From NCBI RefSeq assembly GCF_001974875.1, contig NZ_MTQD01000001.1, positions 434,001 through 498,000 on the forward strand: 64,000 bases of DNA, given 5' to 3'. Numbering within the stretch: the stretch's first letter is position 1; every line of letters begins with the position of its first letter. Below are positions 30,639-39,464 of the stretch, piece after piece. This DNA comes from Pseudoalteromonas sp. EB27. Its GTDB lineage: Bacteria; Pseudomonadota; Gammaproteobacteria; Enterobacterales; Alteromonadaceae. Position numbers and translations under genes: made by a program. The notes below the pieces were generated by a model. That model ran no database searches, had not been told where the DNA came from, and saw only the letters and a program-made list of their open reading frames with translations.

Positions 30639-32828
30639 TTAGCGTTTATTTATAAATTCTATTAATTCATTCTCAGGCATGGGTTTAGCATACATAAACC
30701 CTTGTACCTCATCACACCCTAAATTCTTTAAGAACTGGGCTTGCGCTTGTGTTTCGACCCCTTCAGCAATCGTTTTTAAACCCAACTTAGCGCCAAGTGA
30801 TATAACTAAAGCAGCAATAGCACCTGTATCATCGTTTGGTAAACCCTTTATAAATGCGCGGTCTATCTTTAATCTATCCAGTGGTAAACTTTGAATATAG
30901 CTTAACGACGAAAAACCAGTGCCAAAGTCATCAATAGCAACTTCCAACCCTAGTTCTTTAAGCTCTCTTAGAGTATTAATAACAGTTTCTAGCTCATCCA
31001 TTACTACGCTCTCGGTAACTTCTAATTCTATGTTCTTTGGCTTAACACCATATTTTAACAATGTATTTTTAACAGTTTGTGCATAGCCTTTTACTTTAAA
31101 CTGCGGAACAGACACATTAACCGCAATACAAATTTCTGTACCCATATTTTCTAGGCGCTTTTGCTGTTGGCAAGCTTGCTCTAATACCCACTGCCCTATA
31201 TCGACAATTAAGCCCGCATCCTCTGCAAGTGGTACAAATACAGCTGGTGATATATACACGCCATCACCTGTCGGCCAGCGTAATAATGCTTCACACCCAA
31301 TTAGCGACAAATCATCTAGTGCAAGTTGGGGTTGATACCATACCTCTAACTTATTCCGAGCAAAGTCATGACGTAGCTGCCTAATAATACCTAAACGCCA
31401 AGCCATTTTATCTTGCATATCAATACTGTAATAAACGCCTTCTTTATGCTTTGCTTTTTTAGCTTGATTAAGTGCGATATAAGCAACTTTCAGTGTATCA
31501 ATACCACTACTTTGAAAGTCTTGTTGTTGGCATAAGCCCACTCTAAAGTCGATAGGCAGTAAATGTTCTTCTGCGTAAAATGGAATACCTAGTTGCTCAT
31601 TCAATTTTTTTAAGTCAAATTCGTCTTGGCGAATAATAAACCCAAAAACATCAGCGCCAATACGTGAAAGTAATTTAGCTGATTGGTAATTTTCTTTTAG
31701 CCTTTGAACAATACCAATTAATACTTTATTACCGACCTCTTGCCCTAAGCCATTATTAATATCTGCAAAGTTAACTACATCAAGTAATACAAATACATAA
31801 TCATTCACGTGGGGCTTTTGATAATGCACTACCCGTTCAATAAAGTTAGTACGATTTGAAATACCAGTAAGCACATCTTTATAAGCTGCATCTCTTAACT
31901 TTACAAATAGCCTTATGTTATCAAGTGCTACACTTACATTAGTTAAGAAAATTTCAGCAAATTGAAGCTGTGCTTGTAAGGGAGTGTGTTCGCACTCTAT
32001 ATATAAAGCCGCTTTTCGATGTTTGCTTTTCAATATAAATGTTGAACTTGAATCTATATGTTGGTGCTTTGACAAAGCAAAACATGACTCAACTTGTTCA
32101 AATACTCTGCTATCAACATTAATTAATTTTTCACCAAAATAGCCTTCGTAATGCCCACAACCACCTAATACTTGAATAAAGTCATCGCCATCCAACTTGC
32201 TACAAACAAGCCCTCTAGGTGCGCACTTTAAAATAACACTCATATGCTTGATGACTTCTTTGCATAATTGCTTAATATCAGTAAGTCCTAAAATAGACTT
32301 TGATGCTGAAACAATCGTGTTCATCGCATCACTTTGATATTCAAGCTGGCATACCTGCTCGTATGAGCGAATAGCCGTTATAAGCGAAGTTAATAACTTA
32401 GAGCGAGTAAGCTCTGTTTTCGTTTTATAATCATTTATGTCGTATTCTCGTATTACTTTTTCTTCTGGTGTATTGCCTGCTTGCCCTGTTCTTAAAATAA
32501 TTCTTACATGTTGATTATTTAATTCGTCACGCACTCTTTTTACAACCTGCAAACCGGCATCGTCAGTTTCCATAACAACATCTAAAAAAATAACCGAAAT
32601 ATTTTTATTTTTAGCTAACACTTCTATTGCTTCTGCACCCGAATAAGCATCGTGAAATCGCAAACCAGCCCCTAAAAACTCAACTCCAGACAAAGCTAAT
32701 TTTGTTACAGAATGAATCTCAGGTTCGTCATCAACAATTAAAATATCCCAAAACTTAGTCTGCTCAACAACAGCATCGTCTTCAAAATCTTGTTCAAAAA
32801 ATAAAAAATCGTTTTGATCTGACGACAT
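30639..32828 (-). CDS. Response regulator with DUF3369, degenerate GGDEF and EAL domains (c-di-GMP phosphodiesterase)
   Basis: 729 residues. Receiver domain (about 28-145: VDDEP, phospho-acceptor in VIFLDVVM, Lys in YKTKTE), a DUF3369-like sensor region (about 150-300), GGDEF-like domain (about 315-470) and EAL domain (about 485-725). The GGDEF signature is replaced by GADVF, so cyclase activity is unlikely. The EAL motifs are intact: CEALLRW, AVNVS, EVTES, IDDFGTG, LKIDRAF, AEGVET, VQGFMYAKP. Predicted outcome is phosphorylation-controlled c-di-GMP hydrolysis. No adjacent histidine kinase. Confidence 0.88.
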   Translation of the reverse strand: MSSDQNDFLFFEQDFEDDAVVEQTKFWDILIVDDEPEIHSVTKLALSGVEFLGAGLRFHDAYSGAEAIEVLAKNKNISVIFLDVVMETDDAGLQVVKRVRDELNNQHVRIILRTGQAGNTPEEKVIREYDINDYKTKTELTRSKLLTSLITAIRSYEQVCQLEYQSDAMNTIVSASKSILGLTDIKQLCKEVIKHMSVILKCAPRGLVCSKLDGDDFIQVLGGCGHYEGYFGEKLINVDSRVFEQVESCFALSKHQHIDSSSTFILKSKHRKAALYIECEHTPLQAQLQFAEIFLTNVSVALDNIRLFVKLRDAAYKDVLTGISNRTNFIERVVHYQKPHVNDYVFVLLDVVNFADINNGLGQEVGNKVLIGIVQRLKENYQSAKLLSRIGADVFGFIIRQDEFDLKKLNEQLGIPFYAEEHLLPIDFRVGLCQQQDFQSSGIDTLKVAYIALNQAKKAKHKEGVYYSIDMQDKMAWRLGIIRQLRHDFARNKLEVWYQPQLALDDLSLIGCEALLRWPTGDGVYISPAVFVPLAEDAGLIVDIGQWVLEQACQQQKRLENMGTEICIAVNVSVPQFKVKGYAQTVKNTLLKYGVKPKNIELEVTESVVMDELETVINTLRELKELGLEVAIDDFGTGFSSLSYIQSLPLDRLKIDRAFIKGLPNDDTGAIAALVISLGAKLGLKTIAEGVETQAQAQFLKNLGCDEVQGFMYAKPMPENELIEFINKR

Positions 32829-32939
32829 TCGCTCTCCTAAGTAGCAATCTATAAATTATTTTTGGTTTATAGTCTAATTCATACTATAGTCGATTAATAA
32901 AAAGTTGTTGTATTTCAACTTGAAAAACTAATAAAAGGT

Positions 32940-33521
32940 GTGCTTATTAAACCATTAAAAATATTAATCAAATGCGTGCTGTTATTACTATTGGTATTGG
33001 CACTGGTAGGGCTAATACTGCCTCAAAGTTATAGTGTAAATAAAACAATCGAAATTAATGCCAATCTTAAAGTAATAAAGCCGCTTATCACCGACTTTAG
33101 CCAATGGCAAAAATGGTCTCCATGGGAAAAAGTAGACCCCAGCATACGTTTTACTTTGGGCGAACCCAGTTCTGGCCTAGGAGCTCATCAGTCTTGGAAA
33201 GGAAAATGGGGGTATGGTGAAATGATCATAACTTCGGTAAGCCAAAATAAAGTCAGCTTCAACATACTTTTAAATGCTGAACATATTATCAGAGGCACTT
33301 TTAACCTTAGCGAGCAAAACGGTATAGTTACGTTAATATGTAATATTAAAGGTCAAACAACGGCTCCTTTAATATCTGGTTACACTGCAATTTTAAGCGA
33401 GTACGTACTCAGTAATACAGTTTCACTGGGGTTAAATAACCTTCAAACTGTTGCACAGCTTAGTGATCCACAAAGGATAATGCACAGTCATGACAGTCAA
33501 AACAGCACAGGCGAGAATTAA
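32940..33521 (+). CDS. Membrane-anchored SRPBCC (polyketide cyclase-like) protein
   Basis: 193 residues with an N-terminal hydrophobic helix (about 9-28) and a START/SRPBCC-type lipid- or ligand-binding domain (about 32-180, with FSQWQKWSPWEK). Function unknown. The start is uncertain: GTG 32940 has AAAAGG almost touching it. It overlaps the following gene by 32 bases, suggesting coupled expression. Confidence 0.65.
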   Translation: MLIKPLKILIKCVLLLLLVLALVGLILPQSYSVNKTIEINANLKVIKPLITDFSQWQKWSPWEKVDPSIRFTLGEPSSGLGAHQSWKGKWGYGEMIITSVSQNKVSFNILLNAEHIIRGTFNLSEQNGIVTLICNIKGQTTAPLISGYTAILSEYVLSNTVSLGLNNLQTVAQLSDPQRIMHSHDSQNSTGEN

Positions 33522-34377
33522 TCTAGCCAACATCATTGAATCCTTACTTGGTTACCCTATAACAAAAGTAGGAAGTAACGGTGTACTACCTACTAACGAG
33601 CAGAGTTACGATATTAAGGGCCAAATTAAGCCGCTTTATCATATCAATAGTGAAAACTCTGTTTTAGCTCGCGCTCAAAAACGCCAAGATTTATTACTTA
33701 TTAAACAACAACAAAATATAGAATCAATTTTAGCAATGGCTATGGGATTTTGCCCTGATGTAGCAAGTAGTAAACAGCCCGATGTTGACTGGGTAGAACA
33801 CTTTATAGCTCTGTGTGAAGATACTTCTAATTCGTCAATGCAAATTTTATGGGCAAAAATTTTAACGGGAGAAACCCTTAATCCTGGTACGTTTTCAATT
33901 AAAAGCCTACAAACTTTAAAACATATGACACAGCGAGAAGCAGACTCTTTGCAAAAATGTGTGTCGCTCTCAGGCTATAACGAAAAAGACGACAGCCACT
34001 TTATATTACTCGGCTTTTACAAAAAACCGTCCTTGTTTGATTTGCTACGAAAAGGCAATAAAGTATCTCTAAATTTAGGAAAAACGGGTATTAGCTTTCC
34101 TGATATTTTAACGCTCATGGATCTTAATTTACTGTATAGAAAAGAAATTGAATCTGCAGTGCTTAAAGCGGGGCAAGAGCTTACCCTTTCATTTTTATCG
34201 CAAAAAGTAACGTTAAAGGCAAAGAGTAGTGATTTGGTATTAAGCTATTACAAATTTACGCAAACAGGTGATGAGCTTTCTAAACTCATTAATTTCCCTG
34301 TCAATAAGGTCTATAAGCAGTTGATTAATAATGCGCTAGAGGGAGAGTTTGATTTAGCGTGGCACGCAATAAAATAA
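33490..34377 (+). CDS. TIGR03899 family conserved protein
   Basis: 295 residues, soluble, resembling the TIGR03899 group of uncharacterised gammaproteobacterial proteins (the segment EHFIALCEDTSNSSMQILWA is typical). ATG 33490 has AAAGGA about 10 bases upstream and starts inside the preceding SRPBCC gene. No catalytic motif recognised. The C-terminal codons form one arm of a hairpin (34356-34388) that may end transcription. Confidence 0.6.
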   Translation: MTVKTAQARINLANIIESLLGYPITKVGSNGVLPTNEQSYDIKGQIKPLYHINSENSVLARAQKRQDLLLIKQQQNIESILAMAMGFCPDVASSKQPDVDWVEHFIALCEDTSNSSMQILWAKILTGETLNPGTFSIKSLQTLKHMTQREADSLQKCVSLSGYNEKDDSHFILLGFYKKPSLFDLLRKGNKVSLNLGKTGISFPDILTLMDLNLLYRKEIESAVLKAGQELTLSFLSQKVTLKAKSSDLVLSYYKFTQTGDELSKLINFPVNKVYKQLINNALEGEFDLAWHAIK

Positions 34378-34410
34378 AATGCCACGCTTTGTTTAATTAG
34401 AAAATACTAA

Positions 34411-35181
34411 TTAAAAATGAACCTGAATACCCGCAAATGGGCCAGATGCATCAATATCAGTAGTAATATCATCTACATCATCAAGTTCTAATACCATAGA
34501 GCGGTAACCGGCTTTAACAGCAACATCTACTGCTAGGTTATCAATAAGTTCCCACGCTACGCCTACTTGGTAATCTTGTACTTTGCTATCGTCAATAGCC
34601 AAAAAGCTACCTTCAAAAAATACACTTAAACCAGTAAATGGTAAGCCAGCTTCGGCACGGCCGTATGCAAGAGGAACAAAACCGGAGAAGTCTTTGGTTT
34701 CGGTAAAGTTAGTACCACCATTTTGGGTAGTGCCACTTACAACAATATCACCGTCAAACTGTTTAGCATTTAAACCTAGGTCTATTGAAATTAAGTCATT
34801 ATCAAAAATTTCATAATAAAAAATATAATCAATATGCGTTAAATCACTTACCGTATTTACAGTAGAACCAACAACATAATCAGAACCATTAAAGCTAAAT
34901 GTATCTGTAAGCAGCGCTGAACCATTTAGCTCAAGCTCTGTATACTTTAATTTGATATTTGGTACTAACGGCACTGGGTGCTCAAGTGCCGCGTAGTAAC
35001 TTACAAAAGTCTCATCTTCAAAATCAAAATCTTGAGATGCATTATTTTTGTAAGAAAATTGGCCATCGTTATCTGACTTCCATCCATCAACACCTACATA
35101 TAAACCTAATAGGGTGTCAGCTTGCGCCGCTGGTGCTAAACATGCCATTGAAAGGGCTGCTGCTAAACAATACTTTTTCAT
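34411..35181 (-). CDS. TIGR04219 family outer-membrane beta-barrel protein
   Basis: 256 residues. Signal peptide cleaved after AAQA (about 21), then alternating beta strands ending in GIQVHF with a terminal aromatic residue, as in outer-membrane barrels. Internal segments such as FDNDLISIDLGLNAK and GLPFTGLSVFFEG match the TIGR04219 pattern. Function unknown. Starts only 3 bases after the DUF2333 gene, so probably co-transcribed. Confidence 0.82.
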   Translation of the reverse strand: MKKYCLAAALSMACLAPAAQADTLLGLYVGVDGWKSDNDGQFSYKNNASQDFDFEDETFVSYYAALEHPVPLVPNIKLKYTELELNGSALLTDTFSFNGSDYVVGSTVNTVSDLTHIDYIFYYEIFDNDLISIDLGLNAKQFDGDIVVSGTTQNGGTNFTETKDFSGFVPLAYGRAEAGLPFTGLSVFFEGSFLAIDDSKVQDYQVGVAWELIDNLAVDVAVKAGYRSMVLELDDVDDITTDIDASGPFAGIQVHF

Positions 35182-35184
35182 TTT

Positions 35185-36171
35185 TTATCCTTGAGCTAGT
35201 AGTTCGCTAAGTTCGATTAAAGCCGCATTGGCTCTAGAAATATAATTTGCCATAACTAAAGAGTGGTTAGCAACATAGCCAAAACCATTCCCGTTTAAAA
35301 TAAGTGGGCTCCATACTGTTTCTTGAGTTGCCTCAAGTTCACGTATGATTTGTTGTAAGCTTACACGTGCATTTTTCTTTTCAAGTACATCATTAAAGTC
35401 ATACTCTATCGCTTGTAAAAAGTGTAGTAACGCCCAAGTAGCACCGCGCGACTCGTAAAACACGTCGTCGATTTCTAACCACGGCGTTCTTACTTGTTGC
35501 TGCAGTGGAGCAAGGGTTGCTTGTTTATTAGATGAATTACCTGCTAAATCGGTATTCACTTTTTCTTGGCCTACACTGGCACTTAAACGCTGACTTAAAC
35601 TACCTAAACGTTTTTCAGCTTCTTTAAGCCAACTACGTAAGTTATCTGCTCGTGCGTAAAATTGGCTATCGCGCTCATGCTCGTTAGCAATTTGTCCTCG
35701 ATATACCATTAAGTAGTCAATACCTTTTTGGTACTCACCTTCAGCACTTGGCCATGCCCATGCTTCAGAGCTTATATTAAACTGTGGCTGCGCCTTTTTA
35801 AGTGCTTCATGTTCAGTAGACTGTGATTGTGAACGACTAAAATCTTTTCGCATAGAAAGCGATAAATCACGTACCATTTCTAGCGCGCCATATTCCCACG
35901 CTGGCATATCATCCATAATAATACTTGGCGGTATTACATCATTTGATAAGTAGCCACCCGGTTTATCGAGTAAGGTATTGGCTACTGTAATCAATGTAGA
36001 AGTAGTTACATAACCCGTTACTATTTTTTCATTACGAAGCTGCGCTTGCTCTTTGGCGTTTGCAACAACGTCAAAACGTGAAGGTTCAGTGCTCCAATAA
36101 ACAGCAATTGCGTAAAAAATGATAAGCAGTAAAACAACTATTCCTGCTATTTTTCCTTTATGTTGCGACAT
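35185..36171 (-). CDS. DUF2333 family membrane-anchored protein
   Basis: 328 residues. One N-terminal helix (about 8-27) is followed by a largely helical periplasmic domain containing a region (about 185-225) rich in charged and polar residues. Matches the DUF2333 family of gammaproteobacteria, function unknown. AGGAG precedes the ATG. Flanked by the PCu(A)C gene (8 bases upstream) and the beta-barrel gene; the three may form one envelope operon. Confidence 0.78.
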   Translation of the reverse strand: MSQHKGKIAGIVVLLLIIFYAIAVYWSTEPSRFDVVANAKEQAQLRNEKIVTGYVTTSTLITVANTLLDKPGGYLSNDVIPPSIIMDDMPAWEYGALEMVRDLSLSMRKDFSRSQSQSTEHEALKKAQPQFNISSEAWAWPSAEGEYQKGIDYLMVYRGQIANEHERDSQFYARADNLRSWLKEAEKRLGSLSQRLSASVGQEKVNTDLAGNSSNKQATLAPLQQQVRTPWLEIDDVFYESRGATWALLHFLQAIEYDFNDVLEKKNARVSLQQIIRELEATQETVWSPLILNGNGFGYVANHSLVMANYISRANAALIELSELLAQG

Positions 36172-36179
36172 GTGTACTC

Positions 36180-36692
36180 CTAATGGTGAGCGTGTTGAGT
36201 AGAAGGTTTCGACTGTTTAGTTTGAGCTTCAAGCGACACGACTTGAGCATTAGTAAACAAGCGATTACCGTCACTAAAATATAGCGTGAGTTTACGTTCT
36301 TGCCCTACTTTTAATGGCTCTTGTGGTTCAAATACCATTAAATGATAACCGCCAGGTTGAAAACTGACACTTTCATGCGCTTTAATTTCAACTGATTTAA
36401 CTTGTTGCATTTTCATCATGCCGTCTACATGTGAGTGCTCGTGTATTTCAACACGGCCCAAGCCATCAAGCGTTGCCTTAGTTAAAGTTGCTGCTGTTCC
36501 GCCGTGATTAATAAGCGTTAAGTAACCTACAGTTGAATTACTGCCAGGTAAAAACTCTCTAACTTGCGCGTTAACTACTTCGAGTACAGCCACATCTGAA
36601 GCATGTTCGTGTCCTGAGTGCGCCGCCAACGATGACGAAAAAAAACTAAATAGTAATGCAGAAGCCATCGAAAAACATAGTTTCGTCATCAT
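36180..36692 (-). CDS. PCu(A)C family periplasmic copper chaperone
   Basis: 170 residues. Signal peptide to about SLA (23). His-rich segments at both ends (HSGHEH near the mature N-terminus, HAHH at the C-terminus) and the PCu(A)C copper-site pattern EIHEHSH..GMMKM..GGYHLMVF. The family delivers Cu(I) to the CuA/CuB sites of cytochrome oxidase. No oxidase gene is nearby. Start at either of two adjacent Met codons. Confidence 0.87.
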   Translation of the reverse strand: MMTKLCFSMASALLFSFFSSSLAAHSGHEHASDVAVLEVVNAQVREFLPGSNSTVGYLTLINHGGTAATLTKATLDGLGRVEIHEHSHVDGMMKMQQVKSVEIKAHESVSFQPGGYHLMVFEPQEPLKVGQERKLTLYFSDGNRLFTNAQVVSLEAQTKQSKPSTQHAHH

Positions 36693-36768
36693 TCTTATCC
36701 TTATGAAAACTTTAAATTACAGGCTAAATTTAACATAGTTAACCTATAATAGTCAGTCAAATTAAGGA

Positions 36769-37095
36769 TTAAGAGGCTACTTTTTTGTTATCGGCAACAA
36801 GCCAACACAACACTGCAACAAATAGTAACGGCCATGCAATCATTATAGATCCGAATAAAAGCGCTAAAACAGTCCCTGCTAACGCCACTACACCCGCACC
36901 TACTAATCCCATAGTAATTAAAGCTACTACCGCAACTACAGTAACAATTGCGGCCAAAGCGCCTACAAGCTCTAGCCCTGCCCAGCTGATATCAGCAATC
37001 CATAACGGTAACTGCCAAGAGTCAACATGCACAAACGCTATTAAATCAGTAAACAGTAATAAATAGATAATTACACATACTGCCAAAGCTTTCAT
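36769..37095 (-). CDS. Small hydrophobic membrane protein of unknown function, downstream of pspC
   Basis: 108 residues, strongly hydrophobic with about three membrane helices (about 4-22, 36-65 and 68-102), Ala/Val/Leu/Gly-rich, no soluble domain. AGGAG lies 9 bases upstream of the ATG, so it is likely translated. It follows pspA-pspC on the same strand but is separated from pspC by a MITE-like element. A role in the phage-shock response is suggested by position only. Confidence 0.6.
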   Translation of the reverse strand: MKALAVCVIIYLLLFTDLIAFVHVDSWQLPLWIADISWAGLELVGALAAIVTVVAVVALITMGLVGAGVVALAGTVLALLFGSIMIAWPLLFVAVLCWLVADNKKVAS

Positions 37096-37107
37096 AGTAA
37101 TTCTCCT

Positions 37108-37268
37108 TATACCAACCGGCTTATATACGGGGTTTATTTAACGATAAGCAAATTGCGCTATAACTAGGCAAAAGTTTTTATATCTAGTTGTTATACATAT
37201 AAATTTTAACAACGTTATAGAGTGATTTAATTCGTTAAATTGTTCAAATATTTATGCCTATTGGTATT
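37108..37268. repeat. MITE-like element with terminal inverted repeats
   Basis: About 160 bases, AT-rich, without coding capacity. The left end reads TTATACCAACCGGCTTATAT; the right end on the opposite strand reads TTAATACCAATAGGCATAAA. The ends share ATACCAA and about 13 of 18 following positions. A related ATACCAACCTGCATAAAT occurs alone near 13214. It lies between pspC and the 108-residue membrane protein. Confidence 0.55.
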
Positions 37269-37473
37269 AATACTCTTTATTTTCAAGGCAGCAATGCGCA
37301 ATAAAATAACCAAGAGCAACTGCAAACGGAAAGCTTAAAAATAATAAAATAGTTACTAAGCGCGTTGCCCACACCGGAAAATCTAATCGATGCGCCAAAC
37401 CACTACATACACCTGATATTTTTTTATTTAACGTATCTTTATACCAACCACGTTGGCGATTAAAGCTATTCAT
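37267..37473 (-). CDS. PspC domain protein
   Basis: 68 residues. The N-terminal motif WYKDTLNKKISGVCSGLAHR is the PspC-domain hallmark and is followed by one membrane helix (about 39-60). In E. coli PspC senses envelope stress and recruits PspA. It lies 10 bases after pspA. Its stop overlaps the edge of the MITE-like element, so the extreme C-terminus may derive from it. No PspB is seen. Confidence 0.85.
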   Translation of the reverse strand: MNSFNRQRGWYKDTLNKKISGVCSGLAHRLDFPVWATRLVTILLFLSFPFAVALGYFIAHCCLENKEY

Positions 37474-37483
37474 AATCTTCTCC

Positions 37484-38164
37484 TTAAGCAGTCTGTTTTA
37501 AATCAGTTTTTAAAATTGTTTTCAACTGAGCTAGCTCAGCATCTATTTTTTCATTTTTAACTAAGGCTTCAATTTGTGCAGCTGTCGTATTTGCAGAGTC
37601 GGTTAACTCATACGCTTCTATTTGGGCTTCAATACTTTCTACACGTTGCTCAACTTGCTCAAACCGAGATAATGCATTAGCTACTTTGTCGCTTTGTAAC
37701 GTTGTACTTATCTTTTTTCTTGCAGCTGCTACATCATGGCGTTTAACTAATTGTGCTTGCTTCGTTTTAGCTTCTACTATTTTTTGCTGCAGGCGCTCAC
37801 AATCAACTTTAATTTTTGCGATAGACTCTTGCAAAGTTTCTAACTGAGTTTGCTTATTTACAATGCTTTCACTAACACGTTGCTTTTCAAGTAAAGCAGA
37901 TTTAGCAAGGTTATCACTGCCTTTTTCAACCGCATGTTCAGCCTTAACTTGCCAAGCTGCTAATTCTGTTTTTTTAGTATCAATTTGACGATTAATTATT
38001 TTTTCTTCACACAATAAAGCAGCAGCTGTACTACGACACTCATTCAACGCATCTTGCATGTCGTTAAGCATTAGGTTTAAAAGTTTTTCAGGGTCTTCTG
38101 CTTTATCAAGCATAGCCACAATGTTTGATTGAATAACGTCATTTACGCGGTTAAATATTCCCAT
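37484..38164 (-). CDS. pspA: Phage shock protein A (PspA/IM30)
   Basis: 226 residues from ATG 38164, with AGGAG just upstream; an in-frame start at 38200 lacks support. Begins MGIFNRVNDVIQSNI (amphipathic helix) and then forms a long coiled coil to about 190, the ESCRT-III-like PspA fold. It stabilises the inner membrane under stress and restrains the sigma-54 activator PspF in E. coli. A sigma-54-like promoter lies 43 bases upstream; pspF is not in the window. Confidence 0.92.
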   Translation of the reverse strand: MGIFNRVNDVIQSNIVAMLDKAEDPEKLLNLMLNDMQDALNECRSTAAALLCEEKIINRQIDTKKTELAAWQVKAEHAVEKGSDNLAKSALLEKQRVSESIVNKQTQLETLQESIAKIKVDCERLQQKIVEAKTKQAQLVKRHDVAAARKKISTTLQSDKVANALSRFEQVEQRVESIEAQIEAYELTDSANTTAAQIEALVKNEKIDAELAQLKTILKTDLKQTA

Positions 38165-38206
38165 GGTATTCTCCTGTTGATTTTTAATTAATTTCAACAA
38201 GAAGAT

Positions 38207-38224
38207 TCCAAGAGTTGTGCCAAG
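38207..38224 (-). promoter_or_regulatory. Sigma-54-like -24/-12 promoter of pspA
   Basis: Minus strand reads TTGGCAC-AACTC-TTGGA. The -24 element TGGCAC is perfect, the spacer is five bases, and the -12 element is TTGGA instead of TTGC(A/T). Expected transcription start is about 30 bases before the pspA ATG. The C-to-G change at the -12 dinucleotide weakens the match. Confidence 0.6.
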
Positions 38225-38358
38225 TCCATCAAAATAAAAATAAAATATTTAAAATCAAGGTAATAAACAATAAGACATCTAAATCTTAGTGACTTCAAGC
38301 TGAACAGGATAGAGTGTAATTGGCCAATAAATTATGATTTTGACTAATTTTTAGGATC

Positions 38359-38386
38359 AAAAAAGCCACTCGAAAGTAGCTTAAAT
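38359..38386 (-). terminator. Terminator after dusA
   Basis: AAGCCACT (38363-38370) pairs with AGTAGCTT (38375-38382) around a CGAA loop, with one mismatch. On the minus strand a run of six T follows. Confidence 0.65.
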
Positions 38387-38408
38387 TTAGAATTTTTAAG
38401 GCTTAGCT

Positions 38409-39383
38409 TTATTCTGGTACAAAGCTTAATGCTTTATCCATTACCGATAAATCAGCTTGCTTCCCGTGACCACTTTCAGAAAGGTGACGCCTAAAGCCTC
38501 GTGCACCAGGCTGCCCCTGAAAAATACCGAGCATGTGACGTGCAATATGCCAAAAATTAGCCCCCAAACGCATTTCTTCTTCAATGTAGCTGTACATTGA
38601 GCGCACTACGTCGTGGCGTGATTGTGTGTTTGCAGCATCACCATAAATTTTCTCATCAACGTCATTGAGCATAAATGGGTTACTGTAAGCTTCACGCCCA
38701 ATCATTACACCATCGATATGTTGTAAATGTTCTAGGCTCTGCTCAATTGTTTTAACACCGCCATTTAAGCTTAAATCGAGTTGCGGATAATCTTTTTTAA
38801 GTTGATAAACACGTGGGTAATCAAGCGGTGGAACTTCACGATTTTCTTTTGGGCTTAAACCATTCAGCCATGCTTTACGAGCATGAATAATAAAGTCATC
38901 ACACCCTACTTTATGGGACGCTTCAATTAGCGCACATAAAAACTCATACGAATCTTGCTCATCAATGCCAATGCGCGTTTTAACGGTAACAGGAATGTTT
39001 ACTTCGCTTTTCATTGCTGCAACACAGTCCGCTACTAATTGAGGTTCAGCCATTAAACATGCGCCAAATCGACCATTTTGAACTCTGTCTGACGGGCAAC
39101 CTACATTTAAATTTATTTCGTCATAACCACGCTCACCGGCTAACTTTGCACATTGCGCAAGCGCTTTAGGATCAGAGCCACCAAGCTGCAACGCCACTGG
39201 GCCTTCGTGTTTATTAAAATGTAAGTAGTCGCCTCGACCAAATAAGATAGCCCCTGTGGTTATCATTTCAGTATAAAGCACAGTATGTTTAGTCATTTTG
39301 CGATGAAAAGTACGACAATGGCGATCAGTCCAATCCAACATTGGTGCCACAGAAAAGCGTCTATCCAAAGTACATTTATTCAA
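38409..39383 (-). CDS. dusA: tRNA-dihydrouridine(20/20a) synthase DusA
   Basis: 324 residues if started at TTG 39383, which has GAGG 6 bases upstream; a GTG at 39416 would add 11 residues but lacks a ribosome site. FMN-dependent TIM barrel. Conserved [30 protein letters not shown] with the catalytic Cys, and [14 protein letters not shown] typical of DusA. It reduces uridine 20/20a in the tRNA D-loop. Confidence 0.93.
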   Translation of the reverse strand: MNKCTLDRRFSVAPMLDWTDRHCRTFHRKMTKHTVLYTEMITTGAILFGRGDYLHFNKHEGPVALQLGGSDPKALAQCAKLAGERGYDEINLNVGCPSDRVQNGRFGACLMAEPQLVADCVAAMKSEVNIPVTVKTRIGIDEQDSYEFLCALIEASHKVGCDDFIIHARKAWLNGLSPKENREVPPLDYPRVYQLKKDYPQLDLSLNGGVKTIEQSLEHLQHIDGVMIGREAYSNPFMLNDVDEKIYGDAANTQSRHDVVRSMYSYIEEEMRLGANFWHIARHMLGIFQGQPGARGFRRHLSESGHGKQADLSVMDKALSFVPE

Positions 39384-39464
39384 AGCAAACCTCAGGGTAT
39401 TAAAGTTATTAAGCACAGCTTAAAAGGCGCTGCATTTTACACAAAAGCCTAACGGGCATCAATG

